Shown in pieces: positions 15,774-24,639 of a stretch of 64,000 nucleotides of DNA. Origin of the DNA: Tritonibacter litoralis (GTDB lineage: Bacteria > Pseudomonadota > Alphaproteobacteria > Rhodobacterales > Rhodobacteraceae); contig NZ_WIBF01000004.1 in NCBI RefSeq assembly GCF_009496005.1, positions 248,001-312,000 on the forward strand, in the 5' to 3' direction. How positions within the stretch are numbered: the stretch's first letter is position 1; the number at the start of each line of letters is the position of its first letter. Made by a program: the position numbers and the translations under genes. The notes under the pieces were generated by a model, which worked only from the letters and a program-made list of their open reading frames with translations, was not told the origin of the DNA and made no database searches.

Positions 15774-16282
15774 TTAAGATCCTCCGCGTGGAGCCAATAG
15801 ACCAAAGAGTTTGGAAACCACGCAGGTGCGGGATCATCGCTGAGCTTGGCACCCAGTCGATCTGCAACGGCGCGCGACGCGGTGTTTTCCGCCTTGATAT
15901 GGATAACCAGCTTGTCCCAGCCCAGATCCGCAAACAGGTGCTGGGCAGCGGCGCGGGCGGCTTCGGTTGCAAAGCCGTGGCCTTCTGCCTGCTCTGTCCA
16001 AAGCGTCCAGGTCAATTCGGGCGCGTCGGTGTCGCCTGAGAAATGCGGACCAACGTGCCCGATGGGTGCACCGTTTTGCTCAATGACATAGCGGCCATAC
16101 CCGCGCAGGGTCCAATGACCGATGATGGTGGCGAATTTGTCAAAGGCCTGGGCTGCGGAAAACGGTCCCCGCACAAACTTCGTCCGATCCGACGCGCAAT
16201 AGGCCTCATACAGGGGGAGATCCCCTGCAGTAGGCTGACGCAGCGTCAGTCGTTCGGTGTTTATGGTGGACCGGGCGTGCAT
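15770..16282 (-). CDS. GNAT family N-acetyltransferase (array member 1)
   Basis: A 170-residue GNAT protein encoded directly after ffh: the ffh stop is at 16283 and this ATG at 16282, so no gap exists. Motifs are L-T-L-R-Q-P, I-G-H-W-T-L-R-G-Y-G-R-Y, P-E-L-T-W-T and E-G-H-G-F-A-T-E-A. The G-H-G variant of the acetyl-CoA loop and the I-K-A-E-N-T-A-S segment distinguish it from the others. It overlaps member 2 by 4 nt. It is probably cotranscribed with ffh. Confidence 0.85.
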   Translation of the reverse strand: MHARSTINTERLTLRQPTAGDLPLYEAYCASDRTKFVRGPFSAAQAFDKFATIIGHWTLRGYGRYVIEQNGAPIGHVGPHFSGDTDAPELTWTLWTEQAEGHGFATEAARAAAQHLFADLGWDKLVIHIKAENTASRAVADRLGAKLSDDPAPAWFPNSLVYWLHAEDLK

Positions 16283-17806
16283 TTACTTTTTCTTTCCGAA
16301 CCCAGACAGGCCGCCGGGCAGGCCCATGCCGCCGCCGAGACCGGGCAGAGCACCGGGCATGCCGCCTTTGCCGCCCATGGCTTTGGCTGCGGCTTCAAGG
16401 GCCTTGGGGTCCAGCTGGCTGGGGTCCATGCCGCCCATATCAGGCATGCCACCTTTGCCGCCCAGCATGCCTTTCATGGCCTGCTTCAGCATCTTGCCTT
16501 TGCCCATTTTGGACATCTTCTTCATGACGTCGGACATCTGTCGGTGCATTTTCAAAAGCTTGTTCAGTTCAGACACTTCCAGACCTGCACCGGCCGCGAT
16601 GCGTTTCTTGCGGCTGGCCTGCAGCAGCGCGGGGTTGGCGCGCTCTTTTTTGGTCATGGATTGGATCAGGGCGATCTGGCGTTTGACAACCTTGTCGTCC
16701 ATGCCGGATTCTTCGACCTGTTTGGCCATTTTGCCCATGCCCGGCATCATCTGCATCATGCCCTGCATGCCGCCCATCTGGAGCATCTGTTCCAGCTGCA
16801 TGCGCAGGTCATTCATGTTGAAATGACCCTTCATCATGCGCTTCATCATCTTTTCGGCTTTTTCAGCCTCGATGGTTTCCTGGGCCTTTTCAACCAGCGC
16901 AACAATGTCGCCCATGCCGAGGATCCGACCGGCGATCCGGTCGGGTTCAAAGGTCTCGATGGCGTCCATCTTCTCGCCCAGGCCGACAAAGCGGATCGGC
17001 TTGCCGGTGACCGCGCGCATCGAAAGCGCCGCACCGCCGCGACCGTCCCCGTCCATCCGGGTCAGGACGACGCCAGAGATGCCAACCTTGGCGTCGAACT
17101 CTTCGGCAACCTCAACGGCGACCTGCCCGGTCAGACCGTCGACCACCAGCAGGGTCTCGCGCGGTTGAACCGCGTTGCGAACCTCTTCGACCTCGCCCAT
17201 CAGGACTTCGTCAATGTGCAGACGGCCGGCGGTGTCGAGCATATAGACATCATAACCGCCCAGCATCGCCTGTTGTTTGGCGCGTTTGGCGATATCGACC
17301 GGTTTCTGGCCCGCCACAATCGGCAGCGTGTCGACACCGATCTGGGTGCCCAGAACCGCCAGCTGGTCCATCGCCGCCGGGCGATAGATGTCGAGGGAGG
17401 CCATCAGGACCTTTTTGCCCTCTTTCTCTTTCAGGCGTTTGGCCAGCTTACCGGTGGTGGTGGTCTTACCAGAGCCCTGCAGACCGACCATCAGGATCGG
17501 GGCAGGCGGGTTGTCGATTTTCAGAACGTCGGGATCAACGTCACCACGCAGGGTGTCGACCAGCGCATCATGCACGATCTTGACGACCTGTTGGCCGGGG
17601 GTGACGGATTTGGTGACAGCCTGGCCGGTGGCCTGATCCTGTACCTTTTTAATGAATTCGCGGGCGACCGGCAGCGAGACGTCAGCTTCCAGAAGGGCGA
17701 CGCGCACCTCGCGCAGGGCGGTTTTGACGTCTTCCTCGGACAGGGCACCCTGTTTGGTCAGCCGGTCGAAGACGCCGGATAGGCGTTCGGATAGATTTTC
17801 AAACAT
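16283..17806 (-). CDS. ffh: Signal recognition particle protein Ffh
   Basis: A 507-residue SRP54 GTPase that delivers signal-peptide-bearing ribosomes to FtsY. The N domain holds A-L-L-E-A-D-V; the G domain has G-L-Q-G-S-G-K-T-T-T near residue 107, D-T-A-G-R near 192 and the T-R-M-D-G-D-G-R-G-G-A closing loop. The C-terminal M domain from about 310 is rich in Met with a Gly/Met-rich tail, as needed for signal-sequence and 4.5S RNA binding. An AAAGGAGG site precedes ATG 17806. It heads the GNAT-chorismate mutase-rpsP run. Confidence 0.97.
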   Translation of the reverse strand: MFENLSERLSGVFDRLTKQGALSEEDVKTALREVRVALLEADVSLPVAREFIKKVQDQATGQAVTKSVTPGQQVVKIVHDALVDTLRGDVDPDVLKIDNPPAPILMVGLQGSGKTTTTGKLAKRLKEKEGKKVLMASLDIYRPAAMDQLAVLGTQIGVDTLPIVAGQKPVDIAKRAKQQAMLGGYDVYMLDTAGRLHIDEVLMGEVEEVRNAVQPRETLLVVDGLTGQVAVEVAEEFDAKVGISGVVLTRMDGDGRGGAALSMRAVTGKPIRFVGLGEKMDAIETFEPDRIAGRILGMGDIVALVEKAQETIEAEKAEKMMKRMMKGHFNMNDLRMQLEQMLQMGGMQGMMQMMPGMGKMAKQVEESGMDDKVVKRQIALIQSMTKKERANPALLQASRKKRIAAGAGLEVSELNKLLKMHRQMSDVMKKMSKMGKGKMLKQAMKGMLGGKGGMPDMGGMDPSQLDPKALEAAAKAMGGKGGMPGALPGLGGGMGLPGGLSGFGKKK

Positions 17807-18180
17807 GCCCGCGGCCTCCTTTGCCGGTTATCGGTTGTGCCCCTAGATGTAAGGAGCGGATGGGTCATACGCAATCGCCGGCAGTGGTGCGCCACAACGT
17901 AAGGGCGAGCCAACCGCAAGCGCCCCCACGGGCGTAACACGCTGGTGGAGGGCGATCCCTGACATAGGTCCGGGACCGGAAGATTTAGATTCTTCCGGAT
18001 GTAGGGGGTCGCGTACGGGTTTTGCGGCCGTGAGTCAAGCTTTTGCCGCTGCGTTTTGCCGATCCACAATCCTGTGATTGGCCTTTGGCACTCTAAGAAG
18101 TCATTATCCAGGAATTCTTTTGAGTCCTGACATTTTAGGGCACTGAATTTATTTTGTTTTTGATTTGGATAACTTTAGCG
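17807..18180. other. Intergenic region upstream of ffh with a structured element
   Basis: 374 bp between ffh (minus) and the membrane-SRPBCC gene (plus). It must hold divergent promoters. The central part, about 17900-18060, is GC-rich and folds into nested inverted repeats (see the separate entry), while 18070-18180 is AT-rich. A minus-strand frame overlaps part of it but has no ribosome-binding site and an implausible protein composition. Confidence 0.5.
17952..18012. ncRNA. Candidate structured RNA or repeat: long imperfect hairpin
   Basis: The arms 17952-17965 and 17999-18012 pair over about 13 positions with one bulged G on each side. Inside lies a perfect 8-bp stem, CCGGAAGA (17976-17983) with TCTTCCGG (17991-17998), around a 7-nt loop; ten unpaired bases sit on the left side only. 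A further short stem closes outside it (CACGG at 17927-17931 with CCGTG at 18028-18032). I could not match it to SRP RNA, tmRNA or a riboswitch. It could be a small RNA, a leader structure of ffh, or an extragenic repeat copy. Confidence 0.4.
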
Positions 18181-19149
18181 ATGGAAAAACTTCGGGAATT
18201 TATTTGGGTCGCCTTTCAAGTCCTGTGGCCTGCGTTTGCTCTGGCGGGTGGTCTTATTGGCGTTTATTACGTTGTACTCCTGCTTGGAATTTCGACCATC
18301 GGCTCTGCCTTTCTGCTCGGGTTTCCGATTGTGTCGAGCATCGTGATCTTGAAGTTTCGTCCAAAGGGGCAGGCACACACGCTGTTGGGAGCCATCGCCT
18401 TTTTACTTGGGACCATGGTGTTGTCCATTTTAGGGACATTTGTTTTAGGCGTCGAAGGCTTGATCTGTATCGCCATGGCAATTGGGCCGCTTCTGTTTGG
18501 AACCCTGTTGGGGGGGGCGATCTATGTCCTGTACCTGCGCCAAAAGGAGGCCAAACGCAAAGGCGCAAATCTTGTCGTCATAATGCCCTTGCTGGCGCTG
18601 GTGGCATTGGATGGCGGTTTGAAAAGCATGGGGCCCACGGTCCACTCAATCTCGAACGAGATCGAAATCGCCGCGGCGCCCGAGGTTGTGTTTGGCATGT
18701 TGAAGTCCATCCCGGATATCAAGCCCGAGGAAGTGCAGACTCGGTTCTCGCATCTGTTGGGCGTGCCCAAACCGACCGAGGCCCGCTGGGTGAGCGGCCC
18801 GGAAGGTGTCGTGCGGCATTCCCATTGGGGGCCAGAGGTTCATTTCCAGGAACGCATTGTTGAGGTCGTGGAAAACCGCAAGATTGCCTGGGAGTTCGAG
18901 TTTCCAGAGGGCTGGATATCGGAGCGGATCGAAGATCCGCATGTGCGTGTTGGCGGTGAATACTTTGACGTCTTGTCGGGGGGCTATGTCTTGCAGGACC
19001 TGGATGGGCGGACGCGTCTGACCCTGACAACCCGCACATGGGATCATTCTGGTCTGGGGTTCTACGCAACATATTGGCACCATTTCTTTATCGAAGACTT
19101 CCACGAGGTGGTGCTGGAACTGGTCAAGTCACGGGTCGAAGCGTTGTAG
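18181..19149 (+). CDS. Membrane protein with C-terminal SRPBCC (polyketide cyclase/START-like) domain
   Basis: A 322-residue protein. Residues 1-150 contain about four or five hydrophobic segments, the last followed by a basic stretch (R-Q-K-E-A-K-R-K) and another span. From about 160 a soluble domain begins with I-S-N-E-I-E-I-A-A-A-P-E-V-V-F, the typical start of SRPBCC ligand-binding domains. The ATG at 18181 (MEKLRE) is preferred over a TTG at 18154. The domain likely binds a hydrophobic ligand at the membrane surface. The function is unknown. Confidence 0.7.
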   Translation: MEKLREFIWVAFQVLWPAFALAGGLIGVYYVVLLLGISTIGSAFLLGFPIVSSIVILKFRPKGQAHTLLGAIAFLLGTMVLSILGTFVLGVEGLICIAMAIGPLLFGTLLGGAIYVLYLRQKEAKRKGANLVVIMPLLALVALDGGLKSMGPTVHSISNEIEIAAAPEVVFGMLKSIPDIKPEEVQTRFSHLLGVPKPTEARWVSGPEGVVRHSHWGPEVHFQERIVEVVENRKIAWEFEFPEGWISERIEDPHVRVGGEYFDVLSGGYVLQDLDGRTRLTLTTRTWDHSGLGFYATYWHHFFIEDFHEVVLELVKSRVEAL

Positions 19150-19353
19150 CTTTTAACAGGGCGACCGGTGTCGCTGCGCCACGGTCAGGCTTGACGAGGT
19201 CGGGGGGTGTTGGCGTAACATAATACAGGCCCAAGCGCGATAGAGAGATCTGTCATGGACCCCTTGGGCCGGGGCAGAAGACCCGCAGGCATGTTTTGAA
19301 CGCAGCTTTGCTGTTCCCTATCGGGCTGGGAGTGAGCAAAGGAGCCAGATGTC

Positions 19354-21261
19354 ATGCGCGTATTTACTGTTTTAGGGCCGTCGCAGGCCGGGAAATCCAC
19401 CCTGGTCAGGGCGATGGCCGGGCTGGATAAAGAGGCCGGTCAAAAGCTTGAGGCTGCGGGTGTTGTCACCTTGCAGCCTTTTTCATTTATGGGAGAGGAC
19501 TGGGGCGCGATCGAAGTGGCCGGGGGTGCGGAAAACCTGGCCCAGGCCGGGCCCGCATTGGCGGCCAGCGATGCGGCTGTGGTCTGCGTGCCGGCGGATG
19601 CCGAGGCTGCGGTGCTGAGCGCGCCCTATCTGCGCAAGGTCGAAGAGGCCGGCCTGCCGGTGTTTTTGTTTATCAACCGGATGGATCAGACCCGCGATCG
19701 GGTGGCGGATGTTCTGGCGGGCTTGCAGACCTATTGCGCGCATCATCTGGTCTTGCGTCAGGTGCCCATGCGCGAAGGCGGGCAGGTCGTGGGGGCTGTT
19801 GATCTGATCTCTGAACGGGCGTGGTCTTATCAGGACGGCAAACCTTCGGCTTTGGTGGAGCTGCCGGATGGGGTGCGCCCGCGCGAGGTTGAAGCGCGCG
19901 GCGAGTTGCTGGAAGCGCTGGCGGATTTTGACGACCAGCTGATGGAAGAGCTGATCGAGGATCAGGAGATCCTGGTCAAGGAGATCTATGACGTGGCGAC
20001 ACGCACACTGCAGCACAGCCAGCTGATCCCGGTCTTTCTGGGCGCGGCAGAACATTGCAACGGGGTGATGCGGCTGATGAAATCCCTGCGTCATGAAGCG
20101 CCACCGGTGGAACAGGCTCTGGCGCGGTTGTCACCCGGTGGTCGGGTTGTGGCGGTGGGCTGCATGGGTGAATTGGTGAAACATCTGGGGAAATCCGTGC
20201 TGCTGCGGGCCATGAACGCAGATTGCAGCAGCGGCACCGAAATGGCAGGTCAGGCAATCGGTGGGCTGACGATGGTGGCCAAAGGCGGCAATGGCAGTCT
20301 GGCGATGGGGGATCTGGGCCGGGTGGTGAAATCGGATCATCTGCGTCTGGGGCAGGTCTATCTGAAAGACGGCGCGCGGGCCTTGCCGGATTGGGCGCAG
20401 CCCCGGCCCGCCACGTATCGCCGGTTGGTGACACCGGTGCATCAGCGTGACGAGGCGCGCCTGTCCACCGCGTTGGAGCGGATGGGAGAGATCGACCCGG
20501 CGATGGAAGTGACCCAGGATGAGGCCACGGGACATGCGCTGTTGAACCTGCAAGGGCCGCAGCATCTGCGCCGGGTGATACAGACGTTAAAGGCAGAGTT
20601 TGGCGTTGAGGTGACCGAGGATATGGTGCCGCCCGCGCTGCGCGAGACCATAACCAAACCGGTTGAGATCCATCACCGCCACCGCAAGCAATCCGGCGGG
20701 GCGGGGCAGTTTGCCGATGTGGTGATTGCGATCAAACCGCTGCCGCGCGGCAGTGGCGTGACGTTTGATGACTGTGTCAAAGGCGGGGCTGTGCCGAGGA
20801 ATTACATCCCCTCGGTCGAGGCAGGCGCGCGGGAGGCGTTGATGCAGGGCACCAACGGTCACCCGGTGGTGGATGTAGCAATCACCCTGAAGGACGGTAA
20901 ACATCATTCGGTAGACAGTTCTGATTATGCGTTTCGCATGGCGGGCAAGGCGGCGGTGCGCGAAGCGCTGGGGGAGGCCGGGCTGGTGCTGTTGCAGCCC
21001 ATCGTCAAGGTCGCCATCCACGTGCCCTCGGTGTTTTCCGGCAATCTGGTGCCTATGGTCAGCGGTATGAAGGGGCAGATCCTCGGCTTTGAGGCGGAAC
21101 AGGATGCGGCAGGATGGGATCTGTTTGAAACCCTGCTGCCGATGGCCGCGCAGGATGAGCTGTGCAGCGCCTTGGCCAGCGCAACGCGTGGAACGGCCTG
21201 GTTTCAAAGCGGTTTTGACCATTATGAGGAAGCGCGGCGGGGGGATTTCGGAGCCAAATAG
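19354..21261 (+). CDS. Elongation factor G-like protein with altered GTPase motifs
   Basis: 635 residues against about 700 for EF-G. Domains III-V are well kept: H-R-K-Q-S-G-G-A-G-Q-F-A-D-V of domain IV, G-G-A-V-P-R-N-Y-I-P-S-V and D-S-S-D-Y-A-F-R-M-A-G. In the G domain the P-loop (G-P-S-Q-A-G-K-S-T, near 8) and N-R-M-D (near 109) survive. The switch I R-G-I-T segment is absent, and the switch II D-T-P-G-H becomes E-V-A-G-G, losing the catalytic His. AAAGGAG precedes ATG 19354. An 8-bp inverted repeat (19228-19235/19263-19270) lies in the leader. Comparable EF-G2 proteins bind GTP without ribosome-stimulated hydrolysis. Confidence 0.85.
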   Translation: MRVFTVLGPSQAGKSTLVRAMAGLDKEAGQKLEAAGVVTLQPFSFMGEDWGAIEVAGGAENLAQAGPALAASDAAVVCVPADAEAAVLSAPYLRKVEEAGLPVFLFINRMDQTRDRVADVLAGLQTYCAHHLVLRQVPMREGGQVVGAVDLISERAWSYQDGKPSALVELPDGVRPREVEARGELLEALADFDDQLMEELIEDQEILVKEIYDVATRTLQHSQLIPVFLGAAEHCNGVMRLMKSLRHEAPPVEQALARLSPGGRVVAVGCMGELVKHLGKSVLLRAMNADCSSGTEMAGQAIGGLTMVAKGGNGSLAMGDLGRVVKSDHLRLGQVYLKDGARALPDWAQPRPATYRRLVTPVHQRDEARLSTALERMGEIDPAMEVTQDEATGHALLNLQGPQHLRRVIQTLKAEFGVEVTEDMVPPALRETITKPVEIHHRHRKQSGGAGQFADVVIAIKPLPRGSGVTFDDCVKGGAVPRNYIPSVEAGAREALMQGTNGHPVVDVAITLKDGKHHSVDSSDYAFRMAGKAAVREALGEAGLVLLQPIVKVAIHVPSVFSGNLVPMVSGMKGQILGFEAEQDAAGWDLFETLLPMAAQDELCSALASATRGTAWFQSGFDHYEEARRGDFGAK

Positions 21262-21330
21262 GCATGGGGCTTGTCAAAACTGGGGCTGCCGCTTAGTGCG
21301 AAATACAGTACTTTTCAGGAGCCCCAAAAC

Positions 21331-21858
21331 ATGGATGCCTCATCTCTTTATCAAGACAGCCTACCCACCACATCGGACGCGCTGTTGGCGAAGTTGGATG
21401 ATTGGGACATTCCTTATGTCCTATATAATCACGTGCCATTGCGTACGGTCGAAGATGCCAAGTCCGTAGAGGCTGAGTTGAGCGTCCCGGGGGAAACGGC
21501 ATTCCGGATCAAGAATCTTTATCTGCGGGATCGCAAGAAGCGCAACCATCTGGTGACGTTGGAACAGGATCGAGAGATCGACCTGAAGGCCTTGGCCGGA
21601 GAGCTGGGATTGGGCAACTTGTCGTTTGGCTCGGCGGATCGGCTGTTGGAAAACCTTGGCATCCGCCCCGGCGCGGTCAGCCCGCTGGCCATGGTCAACG
21701 GGGTGGAAAACGGCGTGACCTTTTACATGGACGCCGCCGCGCAGGAGGCGGATGTGATCTATATGCACCCATTGGTCAATGATCGCACCATTGCCATGAA
21801 GCGGGCGGATCTGATGCGCTGGTTTGACCGTATCGGCTGTGTGGTGAACTGGATTTAA
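21331..21858 (+). CDS. YbaK/ProX-type aminoacyl-tRNA deacylase
   Basis: A 175-residue trans-editing domain protein resembling PrdX/ProX: Y-N-H-V-P-L-R-T-V-E-D-A, E-T-A-F-R-I-K-N-L-Y-L, L-S-F-G-S-A-D-R-L, then G-A-V-S-P-L-A-M-V-N. Such proteins hydrolyse mischarged Ala- or related aminoacyl-tRNA(Pro). ATG 21331 has CAGGAG at good spacing; an upstream in-frame ATG-like extension to 21271 has none. It follows the EF-G-like gene by 69 nt and may be cotranscribed. Confidence 0.85.
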   Translation: MDASSLYQDSLPTTSDALLAKLDDWDIPYVLYNHVPLRTVEDAKSVEAELSVPGETAFRIKNLYLRDRKKRNHLVTLEQDREIDLKALAGELGLGNLSFGSADRLLENLGIRPGAVSPLAMVNGVENGVTFYMDAAAQEADVIYMHPLVNDRTIAMKRADLMRWFDRIGCVVNWI

Positions 21859-21962
21859 CGCCCGAACCGCGCCGCTGCGGCACAGGCGTTGCGACGCTAA
21901 CATATCTGTCTATATTCACAGAGACTTCAGATAGATTTTTGAGTAAAGCGGGGAAGAGCATC

Positions 21963-22838
21963 ATGGACAATTGGGACGAGGTTCGCACCGCTTATCAAGT
22001 GGCCCGAATGGGTACAGTGAGCGGCGCTGCCGAAGTGCTGGGAGTGCACCATGCGACGGTGATCCGCCATATCGACGCGATTGAATCCCGGCTGGGCGTG
22101 AAACTGTTCCAACGTCATGCGCGAGGGTACACCCCAACCGAGGCGGGGCAGGACCTGTTGCGGGTGGCGCAGACGACGGATGATCAGTTCAATCAGCTGG
22201 TGGGCCGCCTCAAAGGGCAGGGTGATGATGTCTCGGGCGAGCTGGTGGTGACCTCGGTCGAGAGCATGTCCAGCATGTTGGTGCCCATTTTGACCAAGTT
22301 TCAGGACAGCCACCCCGGCCTTGTGATCCGGTTTCTGACCGGCCCGCGCCTGTTCCGGCTGGAATATGGCGAGGCCCATGTGGCCATTCGCGCCGGGGCA
22401 GTGCCGGACCAGCCTGACAATGTGGTGCAACCCTTTCGCAAGCAGAATTTCGCGCTTTATGCGCATCGCGATTATTTGGCAGCCATGGGCCCCTTTGGCG
22501 GTGTCAAAGATATGGCAAACCACCGGTTTGTTATGGATGACGACACCATCCCCAAGGCGCCCTTTGCCCGGTGGATGCGCAGCAATGCGCCAGAAGGCAC
22601 CGCCAATTTCCGGGTGAGCCATATGAATTCGCTGGTGCATGCGGTTCTGGCCGGTGCGGGCATCGGTTTTGTCGCCTGTTGGGAGGCAGAGCGTTACCCC
22701 GAGCTGGTGCAGGTGATGGCGCCGCTGGATGAATGGCAGGCCCCTTTGTGGATTGTGACCCATGTGGATCTGCACCGAACCTCCAAAGTGCAGACCTTCC
22801 TCAGCTTCCTGAAGGACGAGGCCAAAGCGTGGGCGTAA
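21963..22838 (+). CDS. LysR-family transcriptional regulator
   Basis: A 291-residue LTTR. The N-terminal helix-turn-helix reads A-Y-Q-V-A-R-M-G-T-V-S-G-A-A-E-V-L-G-V-H-H-A-T-V-I-R, split here by the usual turn, followed by the E-S-R-L-G-V-K-L-F-Q-R-H linker. A GGGAAGAG site precedes ATG 21963. The C-terminal substrate-binding domain spans about residues 90-290. Its 3' end overlaps the transporter gene by 10 nt, so that exporter is its likely target. Confidence 0.92.
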   Translation: MDNWDEVRTAYQVARMGTVSGAAEVLGVHHATVIRHIDAIESRLGVKLFQRHARGYTPTEAGQDLLRVAQTTDDQFNQLVGRLKGQGDDVSGELVVTSVESMSSMLVPILTKFQDSHPGLVIRFLTGPRLFRLEYGEAHVAIRAGAVPDQPDNVVQPFRKQNFALYAHRDYLAAMGPFGGVKDMANHRFVMDDDTIPKAPFARWMRSNAPEGTANFRVSHMNSLVHAVLAGAGIGFVACWEAERYPELVQVMAPLDEWQAPLWIVTHVDLHRTSKVQTFLSFLKDEAKAWA

Positions 22839-23761
22839 CGCCGCCTGGCCCATTGGGGTTAAGCCGGGCGCAATGGCAGGGGCATGGCGCCATGCTGTTG
22901 TTTTCGGCTTTGGTGGGGGGCTCCTTCTCGCTTGGTGGGCAGGTCGCAGGTGAGATTGCGCCAGCCGCTTTGAATGCGCTGCGGTTTGCACTGGCATCGC
23001 TGATTGTTGGGGTGGCTGTTGTGGCAACCACGGGGTTGCGGGCGCAGAACTTTCACGCGCCCTGGCGGTTTATGGTGATGGGCAGCATTTTTGCAGGCTA
23101 TTTCCTGTTGATGTTTTATGGGCTGCAGCGGGCCAGCGCGGTCAGCACCTCGGCTGTTTATACGCTGACGCCGGTTATGGCGGCGGGGTTTGGTTGGCTG
23201 TTGCTGCGGCAGGTCACAACGCTGCACATGGGGATGGCGTTGCTGATCGGAGCGCTGGGCGCGTTGATTGTGATCTTTCGCGCGGATTGGCAGGCCTTTG
23301 TGCAGCTGGCGGTTGGACCAGGGGAAGCGATCTTTTTCATCGGCTGCGTGGCTCATGCGTTTTATACGCCATTGGTGCGGAAACTGAACCGGGGGGAGCC
23401 TGCGGCAAGTTTTACATTGGGCATGCTGCTGGCGGGCACGGGGGTTCTGACGTTGTTTGGCTGGTCCGACATTCGCGCAACGGATTGGAGCAACTTGCGA
23501 CCGTTGGTCTGGATCACCATTGCCTATCTGGCGGTATTTGCCAGCGCGGCAACCTTTGTGCTGTTGCAATTTGCCACGATGCGCCTGCCCTCGGCCAAAG
23601 TCATGGCCTATACCTATCTGGTGCCCAGCTGGGTGATCCTGTGGGATCTTGCCGTTGGGATCGCCCCCCCTGGAGGCTGGGTCTTTGCCGGGCCGGTGCT
23701 GTCAGCGCTCGCGCTTTTGTTACTGTTGCGCGGTGAGCGGCGTCATGAAAGCGACATCTAA
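22829..23761 (+). CDS. DMT-superfamily (EamA) transporter
   Basis: A 310-residue protein with ten hydrophobic segments in two EamA repeats (L-V-G-G-S-F-S-L-G-G near 25; A-V-S-T-S-A-V-Y-T-L-T-P near 105; the second repeat ends with T-Y-L-V-P-S-W). The start is GTG 22829 within the end of the LysR gene, preceded by GAAGGACGAGG. Such proteins export amino acids or other metabolites. The substrate is unknown. Confidence 0.85.
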   Translation: MGVTPPGPLGLSRAQWQGHGAMLLFSALVGGSFSLGGQVAGEIAPAALNALRFALASLIVGVAVVATTGLRAQNFHAPWRFMVMGSIFAGYFLLMFYGLQRASAVSTSAVYTLTPVMAAGFGWLLLRQVTTLHMGMALLIGALGALIVIFRADWQAFVQLAVGPGEAIFFIGCVAHAFYTPLVRKLNRGEPAASFTLGMLLAGTGVLTLFGWSDIRATDWSNLRPLVWITIAYLAVFASAATFVLLQFATMRLPSAKVMAYTYLVPSWVILWDLAVGIAPPGGWVFAGPVLSALALLLLLRGERRHESDI

Positions 23762-23802
23762 GGGCCTTAAGGCCTGCCGGGCTAAAACCGGGGGACATTC
23801 GG

Positions 23803-24639
23803 ATGATTGAGCTGACCTATCGCTTTTCTGCAGCCAAAGGCACAAAATTTGTGGCTCCGATGGGGGTGATGACGCCCCATGCCGCGCCCCTGGGGTTCGA
23901 CATTGACGGCGCCGAGGTTGGTGGCGTTGCCGCGCCCAATTGCGCGCAGATGCTGGCGCATGGGGTTGTCACGGGGGATGCGGTCACAATGCGGGTGCGT
24001 TTTGCGCCATCCGGGCCAAATTACCCTGACCAGATGTTTGTGCCGACAAACAGCCGGTACACCCGCAGCGCAACCGCCTTGGCCGGTGAGACGCAAGAGA
24101 TTGCCAAGGCCGCAGGCGGCGGGCAGGCGGGGATTCTGGCGATTGTGAACCATGTGGCGGGCCTGTTTGAATATGGCCACCCAGAAGAGCGGTTTTACGA
24201 TGGCCACGATGAGCTGCCACAGTTGTGCAGCCTGGCGCAGGGCTCGTGTGTGGATATCAACGCCTATCTCATCGCGTCCTTAAGGGCGGCGGGTTATGAA
24301 GCGGGCTATATCTATGGGGTTTTTGTGCCCGAAGAGAAAAAGACCTGGGCGGTGGATGGGCATTGCTGGGTGGTGACCCGTCACGATGGCCAATATCAGG
24401 AATGGGACATCGCGCATTTCCTCAAGATGGGTCGCCGAGAGGTTGCGCCCGCTTTGAACCCGAAACCGGGTGTGCGCCTGCCGATGGCGCATTCCATGGG
24501 CTGGACCGTGCCATTGCTGGGGATCGAGGATTTCAAATTGTTCGGTCTGCCCTTACAGCTGATCGACGGCGGGGTGACAGATTTCCCGGACCTTACCTTT
24601 GGCTTATCTGGCTATGAAGCGCTGGCTGCGCGGGGTTAA
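23803..24639 (+). CDS. Transglutaminase-like cysteine hydrolase family protein
   Basis: A 278-residue protein. The transglutaminase-like triad is readable: Cys in G-S-C-V-D-I-N near residue 149, His in D-G-H-C-W-V near 187, and Asp in Y-Q-E-W-D-I-A near 203. No signal peptide is visible, so it is probably a cytoplasmic peptidase or amidase-type enzyme of this fold. It ends 4 nt inside the convergent ArsR gene. The substrate is unknown. Confidence 0.78.
   Translation: MIELTYRFSAAKGTKFVAPMGVMTPHAAPLGFDIDGAEVGGVAAPNCAQMLAHGVVTGDAVTMRVRFAPSGPNYPDQMFVPTNSRYTRSATALAGETQEIAKAAGGGQAGILAIVNHVAGLFEYGHPEERFYDGHDELPQLCSLAQGSCVDINAYLIASLRAAGYEAGYIYGVFVPEEKKTWAVDGHCWVVTRHDGQYQEWDIAHFLKMGRREVAPALNPKPGVRLPMAHSMGWTVPLLGIEDFKLFGLPLQLIDGGVTDFPDLTFGLSGYEALAARG

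Noticed and set aside
16043-17782. 579-codon open frame on the plus strand
   Set aside because: Antisense to ffh and a GNAT gene; its His/Gly/Phe-rich product mirrors the Met-rich M domain rather than a real protein.
17900-18060. Possible SRP (4.5S) RNA gene next to ffh
   Set aside because: The conserved apical GGAAG...AGCAG loop arrangement of SRP RNA is not present on either strand, although a hairpin is.
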